Source of the DNA: Bacteroides pyogenes_A
GTDB taxonomy: Bacteria > Bacteroidota > Bacteroidia > Bacteroidales > Bacteroidaceae
Direction: 5' to 3' (one strand)
NCBI RefSeq assembly: GCF_048595595.1
Contig: NZ_CP184347.1
Length of the DNA: 64,000 nucleotides
The translations under genes and the position numbers were made by a program. Below, piece after piece: positions 42,398 to 50,036 of the stretch (positions are counted from its first letter, which is position 1; every line of letters starts with the position of its first letter). A model generated the notes under the pieces. The model made no database searches, was not told the origin of the DNA, and was given only the letters and a program-made list of their open reading frames with translations.

Positions 42398-43645
42398 CTA
42401 TCTCAACTTGAGTTTATTCTTGTTTTTATATGAACTCATATCGCTGACTACCACCACATCGCCCGGTTTCAGTCCGCCGATCACCTCCACATATTCGAAG
42501 TTCGATTCACCGAGTTGCACTTTCCGCTTCACCAGCTCATGTTCCGAAGCGCGCACAAACAATTCATATTCGCCGCTACCGACATAAAACGAACCGTTGG
42601 CGATGCGCATCACGTCTTCTTTCACCGCATTCATCACATACACATCCGTCTTCAGCCCCGACCGCAGGCGGCGGTTGTGATCGTCGTTAAGCTGAACGGT
42701 GAAAGAGATAACCCCGTTTTTCGAAAGAGGCGTCACGCTGCTCACCACGCCTTCCTGTTTTTCACTGCCGATTTTCACAATTACCTTTCCTCCGGCTGCC
42801 ACACGGTCGCCATACGTGTCGGCGATTTCACCTTCGACTTTAAAATGACTCAAGTCCGAGATGACCGCCACTTGACTCCCCTTCGATATTTGCGCTCCGA
42901 TCTGATTATTGATATAAGTCAGAATCGCTTTACGCGGAGAGCGGATTTGCGCGTCCTCAAAAGTACGCTTCATTTCCGCCAGACTTTTACGGAAGATGTT
43001 GAAGTCGAGTTCCTGCACTTTCAGTTCGGCGGAAGCGATTTCCCGCTCGTTGCTATATTGCTGCTTCAACTGTTCGTACTCCAACACCGCCACATGATAG
43101 CTAAGCTCCGCCTGACGGACTTTGTCCGTCGTTCCTGCCCCCAGACTGTCGAGATAACGTTCGTTGCGCAGCTCCACCTTCATCCGGTCGAGCTTCATGG
43201 CCGATACCTTAATCTGCATGGCCATATCCGAAAGTTTTGTCTGATTGTTCACACGAAGCTGATCGAGTTTGTAACGGCGCATCTGCTCTTCGTCCAGCAG
43301 CTTCTTGTATTCCGTCTCCGTGCTTTGCAGGTCGAGTTTCAGTATCGGAGTACCCGCATCCACGCTGTCGCCTCCTTTCTTATAGACTTCGACAATCCTG
43401 CTGTTGATAGGCGAATTGATGATTTCTTCGAAAGCCGGAACCACTTTTCCCGACGCGCTCACACTTACCTCGAGCGTTCCTTTGTCGAGCGTGGAAAAAG
43501 TCAGCGTTTTTCTATCCACCCCCGCCCTCATGAAAGAGATGAGCACACTGACAGCTATCACAACGGCAATCCCTATCGACGAATAACGAATTATTTTTTT
43601 ATTGCGCTCTTTATCGCGCACCTCTTTGGGTATTTCTCTGTCCAT
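42398..43645 (-). CDS. HlyD/MacA-like periplasmic adaptor
   Basis: 415 aa from ATG 43645 (MDREIPKEVRDKERNKK). A single membrane anchor (YSSIGIAVVIAVSVLISFM) precedes a lipoyl/barrel-sandwich half (SGKVVPAFEEIINSPINSRI, GGDSVDAGTPILKLD), a long coiled-coil hairpin, the second lipoyl half (GAQISKGSQVAVISDL) and the beta-barrel and membrane-proximal domains. The upstream ATG at 43684 would lie at or before the start of transcription from the sigma-54 promoter, which is why the shorter form is chosen. First gene of the export operon; it links the MacB-like permeases to TolC. Confidence 0.9.
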   Translation of the reverse strand: MDREIPKEVRDKERNKKIIRYSSIGIAVVIAVSVLISFMRAGVDRKTLTFSTLDKGTLEVSVSASGKVVPAFEEIINSPINSRIVEVYKKGGDSVDAGTPILKLDLQSTETEYKKLLDEEQMRRYKLDQLRVNNQTKLSDMAMQIKVSAMKLDRMKVELRNERYLDSLGAGTTDKVRQAELSYHVAVLEYEQLKQQYSNEREIASAELKVQELDFNIFRKSLAEMKRTFEDAQIRSPRKAILTYINNQIGAQISKGSQVAVISDLSHFKVEGEIADTYGDRVAAGGKVIVKIGSEKQEGVVSSVTPLSKNGVISFTVQLNDDHNRRLRSGLKTDVYVMNAVKEDVMRIANGSFYVGSGEYELFVRASEHELVKRKVQLGESNFEYVEVIGGLKPGDVVVVSDMSSYKNKNKLKLR

Positions 43646-43690
43646 ATCCGAGTATTTAATAAGTACATGTTTATTTTCGTTCATCCGATA

Positions 43691-43707
43691 TGCCAAATCC
43701 GTGCCAA
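43691..43707 (-). promoter_or_regulatory. Sigma-54 (-24/-12) promoter of the export operon
   Basis: On the - strand TTGGCACGGATTTGGCA fits the consensus YTGGCACGrnnnTTGCW with a single mismatch (TGGC for TTGC). The invariant GG and GC have the exact spacing required. Transcription would begin near 43679, inside the first in-frame ATG (43682-43684), making ATG 43645 the usable start. A sigma-54 activator gene closes the same gene cluster. Confidence 0.75.
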
Positions 43708-43738
43708 AAAGATAACAGGCTGAAAAAGAACAAAAAGC

Positions 43739-43774
43739 AAAAAAAACAGGGTGTCCGAAATCGGACACCCTGTT
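43739..43774 (-). terminator. Rho-independent terminator of the muramidase gene, possible activator site
   Basis: CAGGGTGTCCG and CGGACACCCTG form a perfect 11-bp stem (13 bp with flanking A-T pairs) around AAAT, followed on the - strand by eight T. It ends the muramidase transcript. Because the dyad GTGTCCG-n4-CGGACAC lies about 40-65 bp upstream of the sigma-54 promoter, it could also serve as the upstream activator site. Confidence 0.9.
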
Positions 43775-43807
43775 CGAATTTATCGTTCGGTTCACCCAGT
43801 TTCCACG

Positions 43808-44713
43808 TCAACGCAAGCGCAAGCGGTCGCCTACTTCGGGTACATAATCGCCCTCTTTGCGATTCATCTTATAGAGATTCTTCAACCGGATACCGAACTT
43901 CTGGGAGATAGCGTGCATCGAATCTCCATCCTTCACGATATAAACGGTATACTGAGGCGATGCTTTTTTCTTCTTCCCCTTCAGGTAAATAATATCTCCG
44001 TCGGTCAACGTATAATCCCGGTGCAGGTCGTTATACTTCACCAACTTACGCCATCCGATACCCAGCTCCTTGCCGATCGCCTCGAACGTATCGCCGTTGC
44101 GGGCAATCACATAAGCTATTCCGTTGGCGATGTACACCTGATGAGGGTTCATCAGCCACGGTTCTTTCCGCAACTTCCGGGTCGAATAGACTCCTTTCCG
44201 GTCGTATTTATAAAGGTCGTAGTCTTCGATGATGGTAATCAGCCGGTTGGCATACGACGGGTCGGTAGCGTAACCCGCCCTTTTCAGTCCGCGCGCCCAT
44301 CCTTTATAATCGGTGATATCGAGGTTGAAAAGAAAAGCGTAACGGGCTCCCCGCCTAAGGAAAGCGGAATGATCTTCATACGATTCGCGCGGATGCCTGT
44401 ACGCACGGAAACATTCTCCTCGCGCGTCATCATCGTGTCTCACCGTACGCCCTCGCCAATTTCCGCCGCATTTTATCCCGAAATGATTATTGCTTTTGCG
44501 CGCCAGCTGGCTGTATCCCGCGCCGCTTTCGAGCAGTCCCTGCGCCAATGTGATGCTTGCCGGAATCTTGTGGAGCTTCATCTGCTCCACAGCCAAATCG
44601 CTATACTTGTCTATATATTCCAAATAACGCGTATTTCTTCTTTGCGCCTGTACATGAATTGTTACAAACAAAACGACCAACAGTCCCGGAAGTCTATACC
44701 ATTTGTTCCTCAT
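43808..44713 (-). CDS. Mannosyl-glycoprotein endo-beta-N-acetylglucosaminidase-type hydrolase with two LysM domains
   Basis: 301 aa exported peptidoglycan hydrolase. A signal peptide (~1-23, ending VQAQ) is followed by a glucosaminidase domain (~25-160; catalytic Glu in AQGLLESGAGYS, then KSNNHFGIKC, and YATDPSYANRLITIIEDYDL). Two LysM repeats follow (~190-235 VIARNGDTFEAIGKELGIGW; ~255-300 YIVKDGDSMHAISQKFGIRL). It probably trims or remodels peptidoglycan in the periplasm. The gene is monocistronic and ends in a strong terminator. Confidence 0.92.
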   Translation of the reverse strand: MRNKWYRLPGLLVVLFVTIHVQAQRRNTRYLEYIDKYSDLAVEQMKLHKIPASITLAQGLLESGAGYSQLARKSNNHFGIKCGGNWRGRTVRHDDDARGECFRAYRHPRESYEDHSAFLRRGARYAFLFNLDITDYKGWARGLKRAGYATDPSYANRLITIIEDYDLYKYDRKGVYSTRKLRKEPWLMNPHQVYIANGIAYVIARNGDTFEAIGKELGIGWRKLVKYNDLHRDYTLTDGDIIYLKGKKKKASPQYTVYIVKDGDSMHAISQKFGIRLKNLYKMNRKEGDYVPEVGDRLRLR

Positions 44714-44760
44714 ATTCCTTCATATATCTGAGTTATTGAGAACAAAAGTCCGAAAAATAA

Positions 44761-44790
44761 TTGGGAATATCAATCTCTTTCCTAACTTTG
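44761..44790 (+). promoter_or_regulatory. Promoter of the cdd-araC pair
   Basis: A TTG at 44761-44763 (three of four bases of the -33 TTTG) lies 19 bp upstream of an exact -7 TAACTTTG (44783-44790). The ATG follows 35 bp later. Confidence 0.55.
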
Positions 44791-44825
44791 TGAAATTAAA
44801 CATAAACCCCAACTCCTCACTTAAT

Positions 44826-45314
44826 ATGAAAGAACTGGCAATTACCGCTATCATTAAAGCATATCAATTGGAAGAACTGAACGAAGCCGACCGGATGTTG
44901 GTAAAAGCCGCCATGGATGCGACAAAAGGCAGCTACGCCCCTTACTCACGGTTCTCGGTAGGCGCGGCAGCCCGGTTGAAAAACGGGACGATAGTCACCG
45001 GAAGCAATCAGGAGAACGCCGCTTACCCGTCGGGGATATGCGCCGAACGGACGACTCTATTCTATGCCAACTCCCAATATCCCGACCAACCGGTGGATGC
45101 GCTGGCTGTTGCCGCCAGAACCGAACAGGACTTTTTAGAAGATCCCATCCCTCCCTGCGGCGCCTGCCGGCAAGTAATACTCGAAACCGAAAAGCGCTAC
45201 GGACAACCGTTGCGCATCCTGTTGTTCGGGAAAAAGCATATATACGAAATAAAAACCATCGGCGACTTATTGCCGTTGTCGTTCGAGGCATCGGCCATGG
45301 AGATAAAATCATGA
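44826..45314 (+). CDS. cdd: Cytidine deaminase
   Basis: 162 aa from ATG 44826 (MKELAITAIIKAYQ). It deaminates cytidine and deoxycytidine for pyrimidine salvage. The zinc site is complete: GICAERTT with the catalytic Glu, and PPCGACRQ with the two cysteine ligands; SYAPYSRFSVGAA is the substrate-binding entrance. Its stop overlaps the next start as ATGA, so the AraC regulator is translated with it. Confidence 0.93.
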   Translation: MKELAITAIIKAYQLEELNEADRMLVKAAMDATKGSYAPYSRFSVGAAARLKNGTIVTGSNQENAAYPSGICAERTTLFYANSQYPDQPVDALAVAARTEQDFLEDPIPPCGACRQVILETEKRYGQPLRILLFGKKHIYEIKTIGDLLPLSFEASAMEIKS

Positions 45315-46153
45315 CGACACTACAGTATCACAGCAAACTGAAAGGAACGCTCGCAATAACCGATTCTTATCATACCGAAACAGCGCTCCGAAAAGAAAAG
45401 GGACTCTACAAGTTTATCTGGGTGCGGAAAGGAAGCATTACCGTGGAAGTGGATCATCAGGAAATGTTGCTGGCAAAAGACGACGTGATTTCTCTGACGA
45501 ACCTTCAGCATTTGGAATTCAAATCGATAGACGGAGAGTACTTTACGCTGCTCTTCAACGGAAACTTCTACTGTATCTACGGCAACGACCATGAAGTATC
45601 GTGCAGCGGATTCCTGTTCAACGGCTCATCGCACCTGATCCGCTTCACCCTGAACGAGGAGGAACACCGGCAACTGACCGAAGTGGTGCAGGCAATGGAA
45701 AAGGAGTTCAATACGGCCGACAGCCTTCAAGAAGAGATGCTGCGTATCACCTTGAAGCGTTTCATCATTCTTTGCACGCGTGTGGCAAGGCAACGGCTGA
45801 ATATCACAGCCGAAAAGGAGTCGAGTTTCGAAATTGTGCGTAAATACTACAACCTGGTAGACGAGCACTTCAAAACCAAAAAGCAAGTGCAGGACTATGC
45901 CGACCTTTTGCACAAATCGCCTAAAACTCTTTCAAATGTATTCTCGACATGCAAACTTCCCTCTCCGTTGCGGATCATTCACGAACGGGTGGAGGCGGAA
46001 GCGAAACGCTTGCTGCTGTACAGCAACAAAAGCGCCAAAGAGATAGCCGACTTGCTGGGATTCGAAGATCAGGCCTCTTTCAGCCGTTTCTTCAAGAACA
46101 TGACGGGGCAAAGCGCCGTTCAGTTCAGGAACCAGACCGGAGCTAACGCTTAG
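45311..46153 (+). CDS. AraC-family transcriptional regulator
   Basis: 280 aa when started at ATG 45311, which overlaps the cdd stop by 4 bp; a longer in-frame reading runs inside cdd and is not credible. The N-terminal cupin-like sensor (LYKFIWVRKGSITVEVDHQE; LLAKDDVISLTNLQHLEF) and the C-terminal double helix-turn-helix (VQDYADLLHKSPKTLSNVF; SAKEIADLLGFEDQASFSRF followed by FKNMTGQSAVQFR) are clear. Coupling to cytidine deaminase suggests a nucleoside-related or simply co-expressed target; the effector is unknown. Confidence 0.88.
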   Translation: MTTLQYHSKLKGTLAITDSYHTETALRKEKGLYKFIWVRKGSITVEVDHQEMLLAKDDVISLTNLQHLEFKSIDGEYFTLLFNGNFYCIYGNDHEVSCSGFLFNGSSHLIRFTLNEEEHRQLTEVVQAMEKEFNTADSLQEEMLRITLKRFIILCTRVARQRLNITAEKESSFEIVRKYYNLVDEHFKTKKQVQDYADLLHKSPKTLSNVFSTCKLPSPLRIIHERVEAEAKRLLLYSNKSAKEIADLLGFEDQASFSRFFKNMTGQSAVQFRNQTGANA

Positions 46154-46271
46154 AAACGAAGGCGAGATTTATCGTTGCGCCAATCGGCGACGGATATAAA
46201 GAAAGCCGTCAAGCTACATGACAATCGGAAGGGAAAATCGGGGCAATACCGTTTTCTTGCGCGCATCGCAA

Positions 46272-46302
46272 TAAAAAAGCCCCAATTGTTAAAACAGGGG
46301 CT
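46272..46302 (-). terminator. Rho-independent terminator of ssrA
   Basis: On the - strand AGCCCC and GGGGCT form the outer stem with an inner TGTT/AACA stem, followed by TTTTTT. It lies 47 bp beyond the tmRNA 3' end. Confidence 0.8.
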
Positions 46303-46348
46303 ATTTCGTGTACAAATTTCATAAAACACTATCAATGAGCGCTTATTG

Positions 46349-46742
46349 TGGAGCTGGAGGGAATCGAACCCTCGTCCAAACGAGGAAATCATAAGCTTTC
46401 TACATGCTTATCTTTGCCTAAGTTTTCGTGCAAGGACAGAACCAAAGCCATCAATCCCTGCCTTATCCTCTAAAGTTTCATCCGAAACGCGAGGCCGCTT
46501 CGAACTATCCCCGATTTCACTGCACCACTTTACCGGAATGCTTCGGAGCAACAGCTTCCGAGTGATGTCTCGTCCCGACACCTTGTATCAGGATTAAGCT
46601 AATCTACTATACTTCGATTAAGCAGCAAGAGCGTAATTAGTTTCGCCAGATAAAATTTTGATAACTGAGATTTAAGTGGAAATTACCGACCCACTGCATG
46701 CTTACCTACCATTTCTACCCGCTGTCAAATCCAGTCAACCCC
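46349..46742 (-). ncRNA. ssrA: tmRNA
   Basis: About 394 nt transfer-messenger RNA that rescues stalled ribosomes. The 5' end GGGGTTGACTGGATTTGACA pairs with the 3' end CAGCTCC plus discriminator A to make the acceptor stem (with G-U pairs), and GGGTTCGATTCCC is the T-arm. The tag frame at 46618-46647 reads GETNYALAA then TAA, the form I recall for Bacteroides. The CCA end is not encoded (CAA follows the discriminator) and must be added. A -7 element lies 50 bp upstream and a terminator 47 bp downstream. Confidence 0.96.
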
Positions 46743-46791
46743 AAATTTGTCCTTACAGGATAGTGGCTGTACGGAACTCTTTCCGAGGGAA

Positions 46792-46799
46792 CAAAGATA
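46792..46799 (-). promoter_or_regulatory. -7 element (TATCTTTG) for ssrA
   Basis: Exact TAnnTTTG on the - strand. Transcription from here would give a leader of about 40 nt, to be removed by RNase P at 46742. Confidence 0.55.
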
Positions 46800-46852
46800 C
46801 GCAATATTTTCCGATTTTCGTTCCGGCATTAGCAATTATTATATCAAACCGT

Positions 46853-46860
46853 TATCTTTA
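46853..46860 (+). promoter_or_regulatory. -7 element (TATCTTTA) for the lactonase gene
   Basis: One mismatch to TAnnTTTG, 33 bp before the lactonase ATG, divergent from the ssrA promoter. A 7-codon ORF (MENTKTI, 46874-46897) lies between and overlaps the gene start. Confidence 0.4.
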
Positions 46861-46893
46861 CACACCGAAAAACATGGAAAATACGAAAACGAT

Positions 46894-48045
46894 ATGAAGA
46901 AGGCATTGATTACGGGTTGCGCGATCGGCATGCTTGCATGGGGCTGTTCGCCGAAAAAGCATAAAGCGGAACAAGCATTACAGGAACAGGAAGGAAAGCT
47001 GACCATGCTGGTTGGGACATATACTTCGGGCGAAAGCAAGGGGATATATTCGTACCGGTTCGACGAAGAAAACGGAACAGCCACGTTCTTGAGCGAAGCG
47101 GAGGTGGAGAATCCATCTTATCTGGCAGTCGCTCCCGACGGAAATACGGTATATGCCGTGAGCGAGCTGAACGATGAACGGGCGGCGGTGTGCGCGTTCG
47201 CTTTCGAGAAGGAGAAAGGGAGCTTCCGCCCGCTCAATGTGCAACCGACACAAGGCGAAGATCCGTGCTACATCATCACGAACGGCAAATATGCGGTGAC
47301 AGCGAATTACAGCGGGGGAAGCATCTCCGTCTTCCCGATCGCGCCAGACGGCTCGTTGCTTCCCGCAGCTGAGGTACTAAAGCTCGAAGGTTCGGGCGCC
47401 GACCCGGAACGGCAGCGGAAGCCGCACCTGCATTGCGTACAATTCTCTCCGGACGGACGCCTTCTTTTTGCCAATGACTTGGGGACGGACAAGATTTATA
47501 AGTATGAAGTGGACAAAAATGCCGACGCGAACAACGGCAAGCCTTTCTTAAAAGAGGGCACACCCGCCGCATTCCGTGTGGCGGCAGGGTCGGGCCCCCG
47601 TCACCTGACTTTCGCTCCCGGAGGCGAATACGCGTATCTCATCAACGAACTTTCGGGTATGGTGACAGTTTTCGGTTGTCGCGACGGAAACCTGACGGAG
47701 CTTCAAAGCATTGCAGCCGATACGGTGGGAGCACGCGGAAGCGCGGATATACACATCAGTCCCGACGGGCGGTTCCTCTACGCAAGCAACCGTCTGAAAG
47801 CGGACGGGATGGCCATCTTCCGAATCAATCCCGAAGACGGGAGGCTGACCAAAGCCGGATACCGGCTCACAGGGATTCACCCGCGCAATTTCGCCATCAC
47901 CCCCAACGGAAAGTTCGTGCTCGTGGCTTGCAGAGACAGCCGTGCGATTCAGGTGTACGAACGGGACGAAGAGAGCGGACTGCTGACGAATACGAACAAG
48001 GATATTCCTGTGGACCGCCCGGTTTGCATCAAGTTTGTGCCTTGA
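46894..48045 (+). CDS. Secreted 6-phosphogluconolactonase-like beta-propeller protein
   Basis: 383 aa from ATG 46894 (MKKALITGCAIGMLAWGC), which gives a clean lipoprotein signal; the longer frame reads back into the ssrA promoter region. The seven-bladed lactonase fold (PF10282) shows repeated blades such as SYLAVAPDGNTVYAVSEL, HCVQFSPDGRLLFANDLG, HLTFAPGGEYAYLINEL, DIHISPDGRFLYASNRL and FAITPNGKFVLVACRD. Cytoplasmic members hydrolyse 6-phosphogluconolactone, but an exported lipidated form probably acts on another lactone or merely shares the fold. Confidence 0.85.
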   Translation: MKKALITGCAIGMLAWGCSPKKHKAEQALQEQEGKLTMLVGTYTSGESKGIYSYRFDEENGTATFLSEAEVENPSYLAVAPDGNTVYAVSELNDERAAVCAFAFEKEKGSFRPLNVQPTQGEDPCYIITNGKYAVTANYSGGSISVFPIAPDGSLLPAAEVLKLEGSGADPERQRKPHLHCVQFSPDGRLLFANDLGTDKIYKYEVDKNADANNGKPFLKEGTPAAFRVAAGSGPRHLTFAPGGEYAYLINELSGMVTVFGCRDGNLTELQSIAADTVGARGSADIHISPDGRFLYASNRLKADGMAIFRINPEDGRLTKAGYRLTGIHPRNFAITPNGKFVLVACRDSRAIQVYERDEESGLLTNTNKDIPVDRPVCIKFVP

Positions 48046-48506
48046 CCGGAGTTTCCGGTGGGAGGGGTAAAAAGGAGGTTCAAATAGAAAAGATTCGCCC
48101 GAATGTTTGTTGGGAATGGATGAATGTAAGGGATAACCGTCGTTTGCAGCGGTAACAACCCTTTCAGAGGATAGAAACAGAGGCTCTATTCCACAGAAAC
48201 AGAGACTCCATTTGGCAATAACGAAGGCTTGGATTGATGAAAACAGAGGCTGCATTTGATGAGAACAAAAGTTCAATTGAAAAGAAGCAGAGCCTTCATT
48301 CTACAGAAACAAAATCCGCATTTGACAAAAACAGATCTTTCATTTCACAGAAACAAAGCTTTCTCCTCCAAAAATCGTCCCGACCGTTGGGACATTCAAG
48401 CGGCTGCCCGAACCCCGAGTAGCCTCTTCACCGAAAATAGGCGCGGCAAACAAACGGCTTGCAACCCACCGGCGGCATGCTCACCTCGCACCGCCGATGA
48501 AAGCGG
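48046..48506. other. 461-bp convergent gap filled largely by repeat array B
   Basis: It lies between the lactonase gene (+) and the B3/B4 gene (-). Apart from the 220-bp array (48152-48371) nothing is recognised. Short + strand ORFs across the array are artefacts of the repeats. No clear terminator with a T run is visible, so the array itself may end or insulate the two transcripts. Confidence 0.6.
48152..48371. repeat. Degenerate 22-bp tandem array B (ten units)
   Basis: Ten contiguous units of exactly 22 bp begin at 48152, 48174, 48196, 48218, 48240, 48262, 48284, 48306, 48328 and 48350. The consensus starts GAAACAGAG, then nCTnCATT, and ends near ACA. Several units are close to those in array A (GAAACAGAGCCTCCGTC there, GAAACAGAGACTCCATT here). 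Both arrays have ten units and about 220 bp. Units differ from each other by several bases, so the array is old or under loose constraint. Confidence 0.9.
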
Positions 48507-49172
48507 TCACTCGAAGTAAAGCACCGTTCCTCCGTCCGATCCGGCATAACGTACCAACAACGAACGGATCATTTCGGCAGCCTCCGCTAATCCTTCTTTA
48601 CCGTTATAGCCGTTCACGATGGCAAGAATATGCCTCGTTTCCACATTCATTTTCGTCCGTTCGTGGTCGCTGGTAGGCGTGCCGATGCCTCCTGCCGCAT
48701 CCCTGTACACGGGTAGCCCTTCGATGTTGAGCATTCCCCGCCCGATGGCTTCAAACGGTTCTTCGGCTTTGCCGATGCCCAACTCGAGAAATTCCCCCTC
48801 TATCTTGTCCGCGTCGAACCCTCCGATGGAGTGCCCCGTGCGCAGGGAAACCAGATTGATTGCATCCACCAGCGTGTCTATCTGATACAGCGGAATGCCG
48901 CGCATCAGTCTGCGCCGCAACGCCTCGGCAGAGGGACGGTAGCGTCCCGGATCTTTCCCGCAGCGTTTGTAGGCCTCGCGCGTAGCGGCAATCACAGGCT
49001 GGTTCTTGATGTCTTCCATCCGTGTGGACGAAGTCAGCCAACCGGTAAATTCATCGATTTCCGCCCACAGTCCCTCGCAGTAAGGCGTATTCCTCACTTC
49101 CGCATACACAGCCGCACCGGCAAACACGGGGCAGGCTTTCTTTATTTCTTCGGATACTTTGATTTCAAACAT
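48507..49172 (-). CDS. B3/B4 domain protein
   Basis: 221 aa cytoplasmic protein containing the B3/B4 domain otherwise found in the beta subunit of phenylalanyl-tRNA synthetase (EIDEFTGWL; AYKRCGKDPGRYRPSAEALR; GIPLYQIDTLVDAINLVSLR; ERTKMNVETRHILAIVNGYN). Stand-alone versions may bind or edit aminoacyl-tRNA or modified amino acids; the role is not settled. It follows pgeF by 21 bp at the end of the hpt-adk-obg operon. Confidence 0.85.
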   Translation of the reverse strand: MFEIKVSEEIKKACPVFAGAAVYAEVRNTPYCEGLWAEIDEFTGWLTSSTRMEDIKNQPVIAATREAYKRCGKDPGRYRPSAEALRRRLMRGIPLYQIDTLVDAINLVSLRTGHSIGGFDADKIEGEFLELGIGKAEEPFEAIGRGMLNIEGLPVYRDAAGGIGTPTSDHERTKMNVETRHILAIVNGYNGKEGLAEAAEMIRSLLVRYAGSDGGTVLYFE

Positions 49173-49193
49173 GCTTTATGATGGTTTCCCGCA

Positions 49194-50036
49194 CTATATA
49201 AAGCGCGGCATTTGATAAGTTGTTTTTTTCGTCAACATAATGCCCGACAGGATTCTTCCCGACTGTATGCCCAACCGTCTTGCCGAAAAGAACTCTTCGT
49301 GACGAATGTAGGTGCAGATGCCCGCAACCTCTATCTGGGCGATAGGAACACCCGCTTCCAGCAGCTGAAGCTCGTTGGCTCTCCACAAGTCGAGGTGGTG
49401 TTTCCGGGTAGGCTTGTTCCAAACGAATATGGAATCGAGGTTGAAATTCTTCTTGCGGAAGGCTTCGTACACCTCCTCTCCCACCTCATATGATTCGAGA
49501 GAGATGCTCGGACCGATGCAGGCGATAAAGTCTTCGGGATATAAATCGTAGTTCTCCTTCAAGGCGGTCAAGGTCCAAAAGGTGATGGACTCCAGCGTTC
49601 CTCGCCATCCGGCATGGATGATTCCCACCAGATTCTTCTTTTTGTGGTACAACATCACAGGCACGCAATCGGCGGTCGAAACACAGAGGCAATAGCCCGG
49701 CAAAACGGTGATAAGCGCGTCTACCCCTTCGAGCATTTCCTTTTTCTCATCGGGAGAAGCAAAGTGGTAACGGTCGGATATGACCATACAGGTACTTCCG
49801 TGCACCTGACGGGGAATAACCAATTCGGCAGGTTGCACAGGCAACGCGTCGAGAAGAAGCCGTTGGTTCTTCCGCACATTTTCTTCATCGTCGCCGCAAA
49901 AAGGCGAACAGTTGAACGTGCCGTACGCGCCTTCCCCGCATCCGCCGTAACGGGTGGTCACAAAATGAGAAATGTCGGGGCAGGCACTCAACAGCCTGAA
50001 CCCCAACATCCTTTTATCTTTGGTGAGTGGTATCAT
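49194..50036 (-). CDS. pgeF: Peptidoglycan editing factor PgeF / multicopper oxidase-like (YfiH family)
   Basis: 280 aa. Family landmarks are VTTRYGGCGEGAYGTFNC at the start, the metal-binding PRQVHGSTCMV, STADCVPVML and IIHAGWRGTLESI, and GPSISLESYEVGEEV. The zinc ligands (His, Cys, His) are present. The family is known from PgeF, which keeps wrong amino acids out of peptidoglycan precursors, and from purine-nucleoside-cleaving homologues. Its start overlaps the obg stop as ATGA, so it is translationally coupled. Confidence 0.88.
   Translation of the reverse strand: MIPLTKDKRMLGFRLLSACPDISHFVTTRYGGCGEGAYGTFNCSPFCGDDEENVRKNQRLLLDALPVQPAELVIPRQVHGSTCMVISDRYHFASPDEKKEMLEGVDALITVLPGYCLCVSTADCVPVMLYHKKKNLVGIIHAGWRGTLESITFWTLTALKENYDLYPEDFIACIGPSISLESYEVGEEVYEAFRKKNFNLDSIFVWNKPTRKHHLDLWRANELQLLEAGVPIAQIEVAGICTYIRHEEFFSARRLGIQSGRILSGIMLTKKTTYQMPRFI

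Noticed and set aside
46894..48045. Pentose-phosphate-pathway lactonase
   Set aside because: The protein carries a lipoprotein signal and would be outside the cytoplasm, so the classical role is unlikely despite the shared fold.
48234..48422. 62-codon ORF across array B
   Set aside because: An open frame created by stop-poor repeats; the equivalent ORF shifted by exactly one 22-bp unit (48256) shows it is an artefact.
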